Origin: an uncultured Lachnospiraceae bacterium
Lineage (GTDB): Bacteria > Bacillota > Clostridia > Lachnospirales > Lachnospiraceae
NCBI GenBank assembly: GCA_946414885.1
Contig: CAMKQH010000009.1
Location: 1-64,000 of the forward strand
Reading direction: 5' to 3'
DNA length: 64,000 bases
A model generated the notes under the pieces. That model saw only the letters and a program-made list of their open reading frames with translations, was not told where the DNA came from and did not search any database. The position numbers were made by a program, and so were the translations under genes. Of the stretch, positions 17,964-25,467 are shown one piece after another; position 1 is the first letter of the stretch, and the number at the start of each line of letters is the position of its first letter.

Positions 17964-17994
17964 AAGGGCAGTCCTACGTGGGACTGCCTTTTTT
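17964..17994 (+). terminator. Intrinsic terminator after the radical SAM remnant
   Basis: GGGCAGTCC and GGGACTGCC form a stem over a 5-base loop, followed by six Ts. It would close the decayed ZIP/radical-SAM unit. Between it and the sigma-factor gene there are about 100 bases with no gene I can support. Confidence 0.9.
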
Positions 17995-18093
17995 GGAGAG
18001 TTTTTTTCATGGACGCGTAACCAACTCTGTGAAGAAACCGATAAGGAGGGTGAAGGCCTTCAAAAAACTATCAGTGAAAGGAGGGCAGTGCTT

Positions 18094-18654
18094 ATGGAAG
18101 ATGATAAGATCATTCAGCTATATTTTCATCGGGATGAGAATGCAATCCAGCAAACGGCCGATAAGTACGGTTCCCGGCTTCGCGCGATTTCATATGGGAT
18201 CACAGGAGACAGGGAAACGTCCGAGGAGTGTGAAAATGACACTTATATGGAAGCATGGAAACGAATACCGCCGAGTGAACCGAAGGATTACTTCTTCGCA
18301 TTTCTTGCAAAGATTACCCGCGCATGCTCCATCGATCGCTGTCGTGAACGCACAAGGCTAAAGCGAACCGGTTACGTTGTTGAGCTCACGGATGAGCTTG
18401 AAACGTGCATCCCTGCGATGAGTGACGTTGCAGATGAAGTGGAAGCCAAGCTCCTTGGAGAAGCAATCAGCCGTTTTCTGTACACTTTGTCCGATGAAAA
18501 ACAAGTCACGTTCCTGCGCAGATATTTCTATATGGACACCGTGGCAGAAATAGCTGAGCGCCTATCGATCAGCGATAGTAAGGTAAAAACGTCATTATTC
18601 CGGATTCGTAAGGAACTCCGGGAGTACCTTATCAAGGAGGGTTATTCATTATGA
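18094..18654 (+). CDS. ECF-type RNA polymerase sigma factor
   Basis: 186 residues. Start chosen at the ATG at 18094, 8 bases from AAGGAGG; the GTG at 18088 is too close. Region 2 is DENAIQQTADKYGSRLRAISYGITGDRETSEECENDTYMEAW and region 4 the C-terminal TVAEIAERLSISDSKVKTSLFRIRKELREYL. It directs RNA polymerase to a small regulon in response to a surface signal. The next gene overlaps by 4 bases (ATGA) and encodes a single-pass membrane protein, the usual partner arrangement. Confidence 0.9.
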   Translation: MEDDKIIQLYFHRDENAIQQTADKYGSRLRAISYGITGDRETSEECENDTYMEAWKRIPPSEPKDYFFAFLAKITRACSIDRCRERTRLKRTGYVVELTDELETCIPAMSDVADEVEAKLLGEAISRFLYTLSDEKQVTFLRRYFYMDTVAEIAERLSISDSKVKTSLFRIRKELREYLIKEGYSL

Positions 18655-19382
18655 GAAAGAACCAATTGGACTGTATTGCACATGTTGACGATCGGCTTAT
18701 CGAAAAGGCTGAAAAATACGTTGGCGTGAAGAAAAAGAATACCTGGGCAAAGTGGGGAGCCATAGCAGCTTGCTTTTGTCTCGTGGCTGTCGGTGCACTT
18801 ACGATTATGCCAAAGTATTTACGAGAGACGGATGCTGGCACTGGCCGGAAGCAGCCGGTTTCGGGTGGCATCAATGAAGGAAGCCTATATAGCGTTGCCG
18901 TTTTACCGGCAGACAGAAATCGTGATGACGTTCGGAATGCAGATTGTAATGAGATCAGTGAAGCAGAAATTCAGGGTGAAGCAGGGCTAAGGGATTACCT
19001 GCCAACCAAGCTTCCTGACGGTTTTCATTTTGATCAGGCAAGTCTCTACGTTACGACCATGAATGACGGTACGATCTATAAGAGACTATTAATCACCTAC
19101 CGTACGGGGAAAGGCGCTAAGGCATTGCCTAAGGAAGAGGGAGCTGAAGTGATTCCAAACGCTCATGATCTGGGCGAAGAGTTTAGAATCAACGTTTTCT
19201 CTTTCATGCCGGATACAAGTGCTGAAATTTATTCGGTGGAAGAGGTACGAAGTGAGTTGCAAAGCGGAAATCTCGGAAACGGATACTTCTGCGTTCAGTA
19301 TGGTGATTATTATGTCGGAATTGAGCCGCTTTCACTGAGTGCGGAGGAAATCCTCGGTCTTATTGAGAGCATTGGAAGATAG
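18651..19382 (+). CDS. Membrane partner (probable anti-sigma) of the ECF factor
   Basis: 243 residues: cytosolic N-terminus with DCIAHVDDRLIEKAEKYVG, one membrane helix at about 35-52 (WGAIAACFCLVAVGALTIM), then an extracytoplasmic domain of about 185 residues that I do not recognise (DUF4367-like in feel). Start overlaps the sigma stop as ATGA, so the two are translationally coupled. By position it is an anti-sigma factor or sensor; no ZAS zinc motif is visible, so that is inference. Confidence 0.75.
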   Translation: MRKNQLDCIAHVDDRLIEKAEKYVGVKKKNTWAKWGAIAACFCLVAVGALTIMPKYLRETDAGTGRKQPVSGGINEGSLYSVAVLPADRNRDDVRNADCNEISEAEIQGEAGLRDYLPTKLPDGFHFDQASLYVTTMNDGTIYKRLLITYRTGKGAKALPKEEGAEVIPNAHDLGEEFRINVFSFMPDTSAEIYSVEEVRSELQSGNLGNGYFCVQYGDYYVGIEPLSLSAEEILGLIESIGR

Positions 19383-19489
19383 GCTGTGATTGACCGGAGT
19401 TTCCATTTTTGTTATACTGAAGAAGCAAGTTTTGGTGACGAAAACAGATTATGGTTAATGCATGCTGTTGCTAACGGAGGTAGCGTGCA

Positions 19490-20089
19490 ATGAACAACTG
19501 GTATACGGCAGATTCACATTTCGGTTCCGATTCCCTCTCAGTATTAAAGCGCGACAACCGTCCGTTCAAAGATAATGCGGAATACGTGGCTGAGCAAGTC
19601 AGGATATGGAATGAGCAGGCTTCATCGGATGACACAATCTATGCCATCGGCGACTTTTGCAATTACAATGCGACGGAGAAGGATTACGTCAGCGGTCTTG
19701 CAGTATCAAAGCTGATCAATGCACACGTAATTCTTATTACCGGGACATCGGAAGGCCGCGTTATCAGAGATGTCTTCGGCGGTGATTTCGAAAGGTTCAG
19801 AGAATACTGCCTGACGGATCCCGCGTTTAAGTTTCAAGATGTTTTAAGGGATGCTTACGTCGATATTCAGGGCGAAAGGTTTTTCCTTACGCATAAGCCA
19901 ACTGACCACGATAAAGAGTACCAGACTTTATTTGGCCACACACACAGATACGGCGGGCTTTGGAAGCCGTTTGGATTTAACGTCGGCGTTGACTTAAATC
20001 ATTTCAGATTATTTGGAGATGACGACATAATGTTTATGCTCCGCGAAAAGAAGATCTACTGGGACGAGGATATGGCGCTTAACAGTTGA
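19490..20089 (+). CDS. Calcineurin-like metallophosphoesterase with altered loop
   Basis: 199 residues of the compact phosphoesterase type often found in phages. Metal motifs are ADSHFGSDS (DxH), AIGDFCNYN (GD), LTHKPTDHD and FGHTHRYGG (GHTH). The usual GNH(D/E) motif reads GTSEG, so the catalytic Asn and His are replaced, which should lower or change activity. AACGGAGGTAGCG precedes the ATG. It could act on RNA 2',3'-phosphates or nucleotides; not determined. Confidence 0.8.
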   Translation: MNNWYTADSHFGSDSLSVLKRDNRPFKDNAEYVAEQVRIWNEQASSDDTIYAIGDFCNYNATEKDYVSGLAVSKLINAHVILITGTSEGRVIRDVFGGDFERFREYCLTDPAFKFQDVLRDAYVDIQGERFFLTHKPTDHDKEYQTLFGHTHRYGGLWKPFGFNVGVDLNHFRLFGDDDIMFMLREKKIYWDEDMALNS

Positions 20090-20125
20090 AAGATATGTTG
20101 CCGGAAAAGAATATAACATATGGCT

Positions 20126-20163
20126 TTCTACGAATTTTTCAACAAATTCGTAGAAAAATTCGT
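20126..20163. repeat. Inverted repeat after the phosphoesterase gene
   Basis: CTACGAATTT and AAATTCGTAG form a stem over a short loop, and AATTCGTAG is then repeated once more downstream. A 72-codon frame over this area (starting at 20086) is lysine/arginine-rich and shows no domain, so I do not call a gene between 20090 and 20285. Confidence 0.6.
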
Positions 20164-20282
20164 AGAAAAAAGCGATTTTCGAAGGAGAAATTAGAGGAAA
20201 AAGGGAGACAGAAAAATGAACAAACAGGAAACGTTTTCCTACGAAAAACAACTAAGAATATTGTGAATAAAGGACAAACAAG

Positions 20283-20316
20283 AAACGGGACATCATTTGC
20301 GTGATGTCCCGTTTTT
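20283..20316. terminator. Bidirectional terminator left of the tRNA-Pro copy
   Basis: AACGGGACATCA pairs with TGATGTCCCGTT over a 6-base loop and is followed by a T run on the plus strand. It sits 4 bases from the tRNA-like sequence. The same relation, hairpin then tRNA 3' end, is seen at the intact tRNA-Pro. Confidence 0.85.
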
Positions 20317-20319
20317 CAT

Positions 20320-20465
20320 CGGCGCGACGTGATTCGAACACGCGGTCTCCGCTTCGCTCCGGTCGGCTCAATTCCGACGTCCCCCGGACGTCGTGATCTC
20401 CGCTTCGCTCCGGTCGTTGCAGGCCATCGTCCCCCGGACGATGTGCAACCTCTGCGCCCGAACGC
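20320..20465 (-). pseudogene. Broken tRNA-Pro copy with 103-bp insertion
   Basis: Bases 20320-20344 are identical to the 3' end (acceptor and T arm) of the intact tRNA-Pro at 20556-20629. The match resumes at 20448-20465 with the variable-loop/anticodon region (ACCTCTGCG, CCCGAACGC) with one base lost, then disappears before the D arm. The 103 bases between (20345-20447) are a twin-hairpin insertion. The copy cannot make a functional tRNA. Confidence 0.8.
20345..20447. repeat. Twin hairpin unit (51-bp period) inside the tRNA copy
   Basis: TCTCCGCTTCGCTCCGGTCG starts at 20346 and again at 20397. Each is followed by its own perfect small hairpin: GACGTCC-CCC-GGACGTC in the first unit and CATCGTCC-CCC-GGACGATG in the second. 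The loops are conserved while the stem sequences differ by paired changes, which points to selection for structure. Confidence 0.85.
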
Positions 20466-20519
20466 GTGTGTTCTGTCCGAGAGAGGTTACATATTTGATT
20501 TAGGTACGAGGATTAGAAA

Positions 20520-20552
20520 AAGGGTATGCGGAAAAACCACATACCCTTTTTC
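20520..20552. terminator. Bidirectional terminator of the tRNA-Pro gene
   Basis: AAAAAGGGTATG and CATACCCTTTTT form a perfect stem with T runs on both strands. On the minus strand it lies directly downstream of the tRNA-Pro gene. Confidence 0.85.
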
Positions 20553-20555
20553 TAA

Positions 20556-20629
20556 TCGGCGCGACGTGATTCGAACACGCGACCTCTGCGTCCCGAACGC
20601 AGCGCTCTACCAAGCTGAGCCACGCGCCG
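20556..20629 (-). tRNA. tRNA-Pro (anticodon CGG)
   Basis: On the minus strand the cloverleaf is complete: 7-bp acceptor CGGCGCG/CGCGCCG with discriminator A, D arm GCTCAGCTTGGTAGAGC, anticodon stem CTGCG/CGCAG with loop TTCGGGA (anticodon CGG, reading CCG), five-base variable loop AGGTC and T arm GTG-TTCGAAT-CAC. No CCA is encoded. Confidence 0.97.
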
Positions 20630-20776
20630 CCTTGGTAACAGTAAAATAATATATAAAAAAGTAGTAAATGTCAAGGGCAAAATGACAGAAAATTGTAGGC
20701 GACGGGAGCCTTTGTGTGCTATAATATAAAAACAGTGATTTGGACTGGAACGTAAGTCAGAAATGGAGGTAGGGCA

Positions 20777-21373
20777 ATGAAAGTATATGATATCTCGCAG
20801 GAAGTGTTTTCGTGTAAGGTATATCCCGGGGATCCGGCGCCGGAGAAGCACGTGATGTTGCAGATCGCCAATGGTGACGTCTGTAATTTGACGGCGTTTC
20901 AGATGTGCGCGCACAACGGAACGCACGTGGATGCCCCCTATCATTTCATAAAGGGCGGGAAGACGATCGAGCAGGTGGCGCTGGAGCGTTTTGTCGGGCC
21001 GGCTTACGTTGCGGAGCATAATGGTGACGTTACGGCGGAGGATGCCATGGCAATCCTGGAGAAAGCTCGGAAGACGGATTCCCAGGCGGCGCGGAGGATT
21101 CTCGTGAAGGGGAAGGCCGTGGTTACGGAGGATGCGGCGAAGGTGTTCGCGGAGGCGGGACTGCTTTTGTATGGCAATGAGTCGCAGACCGTTGGCCCGG
21201 AGGATGCGCCGATGGCAGTGCATCTGATCATGCTGGGGGCGGAGATCGTGCTGTTGGAGGGCATCCGGCTCGGCGAGGTGGATGAGGGCACGTATCTGCT
21301 AAACTGTGCGCCGCTGAACCTTGGAGGCTCTGATGGAGCTCCCTGCAGGGCAATCCTGATGAGCATGGCGTAA
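20777..21373 (+). CDS. Cyclase-family metal-dependent hydrolase
   Basis: 198 residues of the cyclase/kynurenine-formamidase-like family. The metal-binding signature HNGTHVDAPYHF (about 47-58) is intact, with YPGDPAPE upstream and GTYLLNCAPLNLGGSDGAPCRAIL at the C-terminus. GGAGG lies 7 bases before the ATG. Family members hydrolyse N-formylkynurenine, isatin or cyclic substrates; there is no tryptophan-catabolism context here, so the substrate is open. Confidence 0.88.
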   Translation: MKVYDISQEVFSCKVYPGDPAPEKHVMLQIANGDVCNLTAFQMCAHNGTHVDAPYHFIKGGKTIEQVALERFVGPAYVAEHNGDVTAEDAMAILEKARKTDSQAARRILVKGKAVVTEDAAKVFAEAGLLLYGNESQTVGPEDAPMAVHLIMLGAEIVLLEGIRLGEVDEGTYLLNCAPLNLGGSDGAPCRAILMSMA

Positions 21374-21497
21374 CGGAGCTGCGGCGGATAAGCATTATGG
21401 GAATTGAGTAGTAGCCCGGCGCAGGAGAAGGCCTGCGGCAGACGGGCCTGGATAAAGGGTTAGAGCAAAACTGTATGGAAAAAGGAGGACAACAGAC

Positions 21498-23483
21498 ATG
21501 ATTTGGTACGTAAACGCAAAAGCGGGCCGCGACGGAAATGGTTCCAAGGAGATGCCTTTCAAGCGGATCAGTGACGCAGCGAAGATGGCACAGCCTGGCG
21601 ATGAGGTTCTGGTGTATCCGGGAACGTATCGCGAGTACGTGGACCCGAAGAACGCGGGAACGAAGGAGGCCCGGATCTCTTACAAGAGCGTTGAGCCCCT
21701 TGGCGCGCATATTACGGGCGCGGAGCTTTTGACTGGCTGGAAGAAGTATGACGGCACCGTTTGGACCGCCAGCGTGGACAATGGCATTTTTGGAAATTAT
21801 AATCCCTATACGACCTACGTATATGGTGACTGGTATTTTGCGGGTCGTTCCAAACATACGGGCTGCGTATATATGAATGGCAAGGCTTTCTATGAGGCAG
21901 CAAGCATTGAGGCTTGCAAGGAAGCGAAGAAGTCCGAGACTTCCTGGGTGCCGGAGGATTCCGTTTATCAGTGGTATGCGGAGCAGGCTGAGGGCCGCAC
22001 GGTATTTTACGTGAATTTCCAGGACAAGGATCCGAATCAGGAGACGGTGGAGATCAATGTGCGCAGGGAGTGCTTCTTCCCTTCAAAGACGGGCGTTGGC
22101 TATATTACGGTCAGCGGCTTTAAGATCAGCAAGGCAGCAACGACCTGGGCGCCTCCCGCGGCATTCCAGGACGGCATGATCGGCCCGAACTGGTCGAAGG
22201 GCTGGATCATCGAGGATTGCGAGATCAGTGACAGTAAGTGCGCCGGCATCTGTATCGGTAAGTATTATGATCCCGCAAATGATCATTATTTCACCTTCAA
22301 GCATGTAAAGAGCGCAACGCAGATGGAGCGCGACGCGGTTTGCCGCGGCCAGTATCATGGATGGCTGAAGGAGAAGGTTGGCAGTCATATCATCCGCCGC
22401 AACAACATCCACAACTGCGAGCAGGGCGGCATCATTGGTCGCATGGGCGGCGTGTTCTCGATCATTGAGGATAACCACATTCATCATATCAACAACATGA
22501 TGGAGCTTGGCGGCGCGGAGATCGCAGGCATCAAGATGCATGCGGCCATTGACGTAACGATGCGCAGGAATTACATTCATCACTGTACCATGGGCATCTG
22601 GACGGACTGGGAGGCACAGGGCACGCGCATCACGCAGAATCTCTTGCATGATAATCAGCGGCCGGCCTTCGCAAAGCGTCTTGGCGGCGGCATGGAGAGT
22701 CAGGACATTTTTGTTGAGGTGGGACATGGCCCGACGCTGATCGACAATAACATTCTGCTGTCCGACGTATCGCTCCGCATGGCAACGGAGGGCGTTGCGA
22801 TGGTGCATAACCTGATCTGCGGCAGCTTTACGTTTGTCGGGGCAGGCTGTGACAACATGGTAGAGGGTAAGCTTCGTCAGAGGTATACGCCGTATCACAT
22901 TCCCCATCGCACGGAGGTTTGCGGCTTTATGACGATCCTTCACGGTGATGACAGATTTTACAACAACATTTTTATCCAGAAGTGGCCTTCTGACAAGGAA
23001 GACAAGGATCAAGACAATTATGAGGTTGGAACGCACGTATTTGAGGAGTATCCGACCTATGACGAGTGGATTTCCTGGTTTGACATGGATACCGATACGC
23101 CTGACATGGGCAAGCTTGACAAGTATCATCACAGACATCTTCCCGTTTGGAGTGCAGGCAACGTTTACTTAAATGGCGCGAAGGCATGGAAGAATGAGAA
23201 GAACGGACTTGTCAATGATGCGGACGCGGCATTTGTGGAGATTGATGAGAATGGCGGAAAGCCTGTTTTGAAGACGAACGTGTATGATCTCATCAAGGAC
23301 TTCACCTGCAGCATGGTTAACACGGACGTGCTTGGCAAGGCCTTTGAGCCGGAGCAGCCTTTTGAGAATCCTGACGGAACGGACATTATCTTTGATCGTG
23401 ACTACAAAGGGGATTCCAGAGGCGTAAACGTCATCCCCGGACCTTTTGCCTGCGGAGCCGGTACGATCGAAGGATTGTGGTAA
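21498..23483 (+). CDS. GH120-family beta-xylosidase
   Basis: 661 residues, parallel beta-helix fold, no signal peptide, so it acts in the cytosol on imported xylo-oligosaccharides. It follows the pattern I remember for the GH120 xylosidase XylC: an opening with DGNGSKEMPF and PGTYREYV, then ATTWAPPAA, IGPNWSKGWIIEDCEI, EIAGIKMHAAIDV, and the two catalytic segments, nucleophile Asp in GIWTDWEAQGTR and acid/base Glu in FVEVGHGP. The C-terminal part has GDDRFYNNIFI. AAAGGAGGACAACAG precedes the ATG and a strong terminator follows. No transporter adjoins it. Assignment rests on motif memory, not a search. Confidence 0.85.
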   Translation: MIWYVNAKAGRDGNGSKEMPFKRISDAAKMAQPGDEVLVYPGTYREYVDPKNAGTKEARISYKSVEPLGAHITGAELLTGWKKYDGTVWTASVDNGIFGNYNPYTTYVYGDWYFAGRSKHTGCVYMNGKAFYEAASIEACKEAKKSETSWVPEDSVYQWYAEQAEGRTVFYVNFQDKDPNQETVEINVRRECFFPSKTGVGYITVSGFKISKAATTWAPPAAFQDGMIGPNWSKGWIIEDCEISDSKCAGICIGKYYDPANDHYFTFKHVKSATQMERDAVCRGQYHGWLKEKVGSHIIRRNNIHNCEQGGIIGRMGGVFSIIEDNHIHHINNMMELGGAEIAGIKMHAAIDVTMRRNYIHHCTMGIWTDWEAQGTRITQNLLHDNQRPAFAKRLGGGMESQDIFVEVGHGPTLIDNNILLSDVSLRMATEGVAMVHNLICGSFTFVGAGCDNMVEGKLRQRYTPYHIPHRTEVCGFMTILHGDDRFYNNIFIQKWPSDKEDKDQDNYEVGTHVFEEYPTYDEWISWFDMDTDTPDMGKLDKYHHRHLPVWSAGNVYLNGAKAWKNEKNGLVNDADAAFVEIDENGGKPVLKTNVYDLIKDFTCSMVNTDVLGKAFEPEQPFENPDGTDIIFDRDYKGDSRGVNVIPGPFACGAGTIEGLW

Positions 23484-23528
23484 GAATTACGGATGCTTCT
23501 CCGAAAACTAAAGTTTAATTGAGGGCAG

Positions 23529-23563
23529 CAGAACCGTCACTTTTCAGTGACGGTTCTTTTTTC
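23529..23563 (+). terminator. Intrinsic terminator after the GH120 gene
   Basis: AGAACCGTCACT pairs with AGTGACGGTTCT over a 4-base loop, followed by six Ts. Confidence 0.93.
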
Positions 23564-23630
23564 ATTGTAAAAACATGGCGTGCGTGATATGCTTCATAGT
23601 AGTGAAGATATCTTTATGATTGTCGGGATA

Positions 23631-23710
23631 TGACCTCAATCGAAAAAATCTTGAAATGGGTCAAGGAAACAAGAGCATGACCGCAATCGAGATAATCTCG
23701 AAATGAGTCT
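23631..23710. repeat. Two-unit dispersed repeat, second locus
   Basis: TGACCTCAATCG...GAAATGGGTCA at 23631-23663 and TGACCGCAATCG...GAAATGAGTC at 23678-23710, period 47. The family matches the pair at 4689-4774. In the first unit TGACC and GGTCA are perfect inverses. The pair fills the gap between the GH120 terminator and the zinc-ribbon gene. Confidence 0.65.
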
Positions 23711-23757
23711 TCATAGCTTAGATTTGTCGATATTTCTTGCGGGAAGGAGATGGAAGG

Positions 23758-25035
23758 ATGGCAGCGGAAGAGCAGGTCGTTTGGAGAGCGGACAGCAACA
23801 ATATCTACGAGCGTTTTATAGAGCAGCTTGACGAGGCGATGAGCGGCGAGAAGGAGCTGACCGAGGGTGATCAGGACACGCGATATGCCTTGAAGCTTCA
23901 ACAGGTGCGCCTGCGGGAAAAAGGAACGAAACTCCGTTATCATATCACGCCGCGAGGCTTTACGTCGAACGGTCAAAACCTGCCCCGGAAGTGGAAGGAC
24001 AAGCATTACGTCAGTGAGGTCGCGTACTACACTTCCATGTGGGAGCGCGACATAGCGGTTGGAAACGGCAGGCCGTTTCGCCAAAAGAGCAAAATGACCA
24101 TCTATGAGACCAAGACGGACGTGATCGGCGGCGTAAACGTAGAGGACGAGATTTACGTTTGTCCGGGGTGCGGCGCGCCCTCCAAGATCAAGGATCTTCT
24201 CGGTGGATGTCAGTACTGTGGTTCGAGATTTCAAATGAGCGAGCTCTATCCGAAGATCACAAGTCATTACCTGGTTAAGGATTTTTCCTTCGCGGGGAAT
24301 GAAATGAAGTATTATCTCATGAAGTTCATGATTGGAACGGGTGTCGTTATTCTCATCGCGATGCTCATCGGCATGGCGGTTCGGGGAGAATTCAGTCCCC
24401 TGAGGATCGGAAGCTTGATCGCCACGATCCTGGGTTCAGCTTTTTTTGGCGTTGTGATGGGATATTTCCTTGCGAGCATATCCCTGATTTTCAAACTATT
24501 TTTTGAAGCGGGGAAGACCGTGCCCATGATGGGCGCCATCGGCGCAGGAAAGCGGTTTGAACTGTTCATGAAGAAGTATAGTCCGGAATTTTCTTATGAG
24601 TATCTTACGGGAAAGACGGTTGCCCTTCTTAAGATGATCATGTTTGCAAAGGATCCGCAGGAATTGCCTTTTTATGTGGGAGGTCCCTTGGGAGGCCGCT
24701 TTCAGGATTTAGTGGACGTCATATTCCGCGGCGCCATGGGCTATAAGGGCATGAAGGAGCAGGACGGATATCTTCACGTGACGGTGGACGTCTTTCTGGA
24801 GAATGCTTACGTGACGAACGGAAGGGTCAGGGTGGGCGTCAATGAAAAGCTTCGCGTGACGCTTGTGAAGAACTTGAACGTGCCGATCCAATACAATTTC
24901 TCCATCAAGAAGCTGGAATGCCCGATCTGTCATGCAAGCTTTGACGCCACGAAGAACAAGACTTGTCCTTATTGCGGCGGCACCTATCGGATCGAGGACG
25001 CAGACTGGGCAGTGGAGTCCGTCACGGTTATGTGA
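23758..25035 (+). CDS. Zinc-ribbon membrane protein, possibly Tim44-like
   Basis: 425 residues. The ATG at 23758 lies 8 bases from AAGGAG. An N-terminal domain (1-130) is followed by a zinc ribbon CPGCGAPSKIKDLLGGCQYCG, two membrane helices (about 180-250) and a domain at about 255-385 (GAGKRFELFMKKYSPEFSYE, LLKMIMFAKDP). A second zinc ribbon CPICHASFDATKNKTCPYCG lies near the C-terminus. The 255-385 domain resembles Tim44-like domains seen in bacterial membrane proteins with zinc ribbons, an uncertain match. Role unknown. Confidence 0.7.
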   Translation: MAAEEQVVWRADSNNIYERFIEQLDEAMSGEKELTEGDQDTRYALKLQQVRLREKGTKLRYHITPRGFTSNGQNLPRKWKDKHYVSEVAYYTSMWERDIAVGNGRPFRQKSKMTIYETKTDVIGGVNVEDEIYVCPGCGAPSKIKDLLGGCQYCGSRFQMSELYPKITSHYLVKDFSFAGNEMKYYLMKFMIGTGVVILIAMLIGMAVRGEFSPLRIGSLIATILGSAFFGVVMGYFLASISLIFKLFFEAGKTVPMMGAIGAGKRFELFMKKYSPEFSYEYLTGKTVALLKMIMFAKDPQELPFYVGGPLGGRFQDLVDVIFRGAMGYKGMKEQDGYLHVTVDVFLENAYVTNGRVRVGVNEKLRVTLVKNLNVPIQYNFSIKKLECPICHASFDATKNKTCPYCGGTYRIEDADWAVESVTVM

Positions 25036-25177
25036 TGACGAATTGAGGATTGATGAGATGACTTGCTTGCTTGATCGGGGTTTGGTTGGATTATTATGGT
25101 CTGCATATCGTGTGGCAGAGGAGCGTATTGGCTTACAGAATCACAATTTAGAGGAATTCCGGCATGCCAGATTATCA

Positions 25178-25340
25178 CCTACGGCGGAAAATGAAAAAAA
25201 GTAAATCCCGCTGTAGGAAATCAAGCAAGAATAACGCTTACGACAGCGGAAAATGGAAAAAAGCGAATCCCGCCGTAGGAAATCAAGTAAAATGAACACT
25301 TACGACAGCGGGAAATGAAAAAAGCGAATTCCGCCGTAGA
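25178..25340. repeat. Three-unit tandem hairpin array, about 60 bp period
   Basis: Units begin at 25178 (CCTACGGCGG), 25237 and 25299 (CTTACGACAGCGG). Each closes with an inverse such as CCCGCTGTAGG or CCCGCCGTAGG after an A-rich loop of about 20 bases. The stem core CTACGG/CCGTAG is shared with the array at 10-258. The rest of the gap from 25036 shows no credible gene. Confidence 0.85.
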
Positions 25341-25364
25341 TGATCGCGCAAGGAGAATTCTCTG

Positions 25365-25455
25365 GGTTGAAAAGGCAACGTGGCAGAAGTATTTGCAGAT
25401 ACATGTTGCTTTCTTCAGTGGAGCTGGATAAAAAAGCAACAAATATAGAGTAAGG
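25365..25455. repeat. GCAAC/GTTGC repeat, copy A (two units)
   Basis: GGTTGAAAAGGCAAC at 25365, GTTGCTTTCTTCAG near 25405 and AAAAGCAACAAA near 25433 match, in order and spacing, the copy at 56972-57064. GCAAC recurs at 61 bases, matching the period of the hairpin array that ends directly before it. It lies just ahead of the ribosome site of the methyltransferase gene. Confidence 0.8.
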
Positions 25456-25467
25456 GGAAGAAGAATC

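Noticed and set aside
20086..20304. A 72-codon Lys/Arg-rich frame
   Set aside because: It overlaps the previous stop, runs through an inverted repeat into a terminator and shows no domain or good ribosome site.
20329..20649. A 106-codon frame across the tRNA-Pro region
   Set aside because: It overlaps the antisense of a clear tRNA, its broken copy and a terminator; the peptide is a by-product of GC-rich structured RNA sequence.
24932..25204. A 90-codon frame after the zinc-ribbon gene
   Set aside because: It starts inside the previous gene and ends in the hairpin array; no domain is visible.
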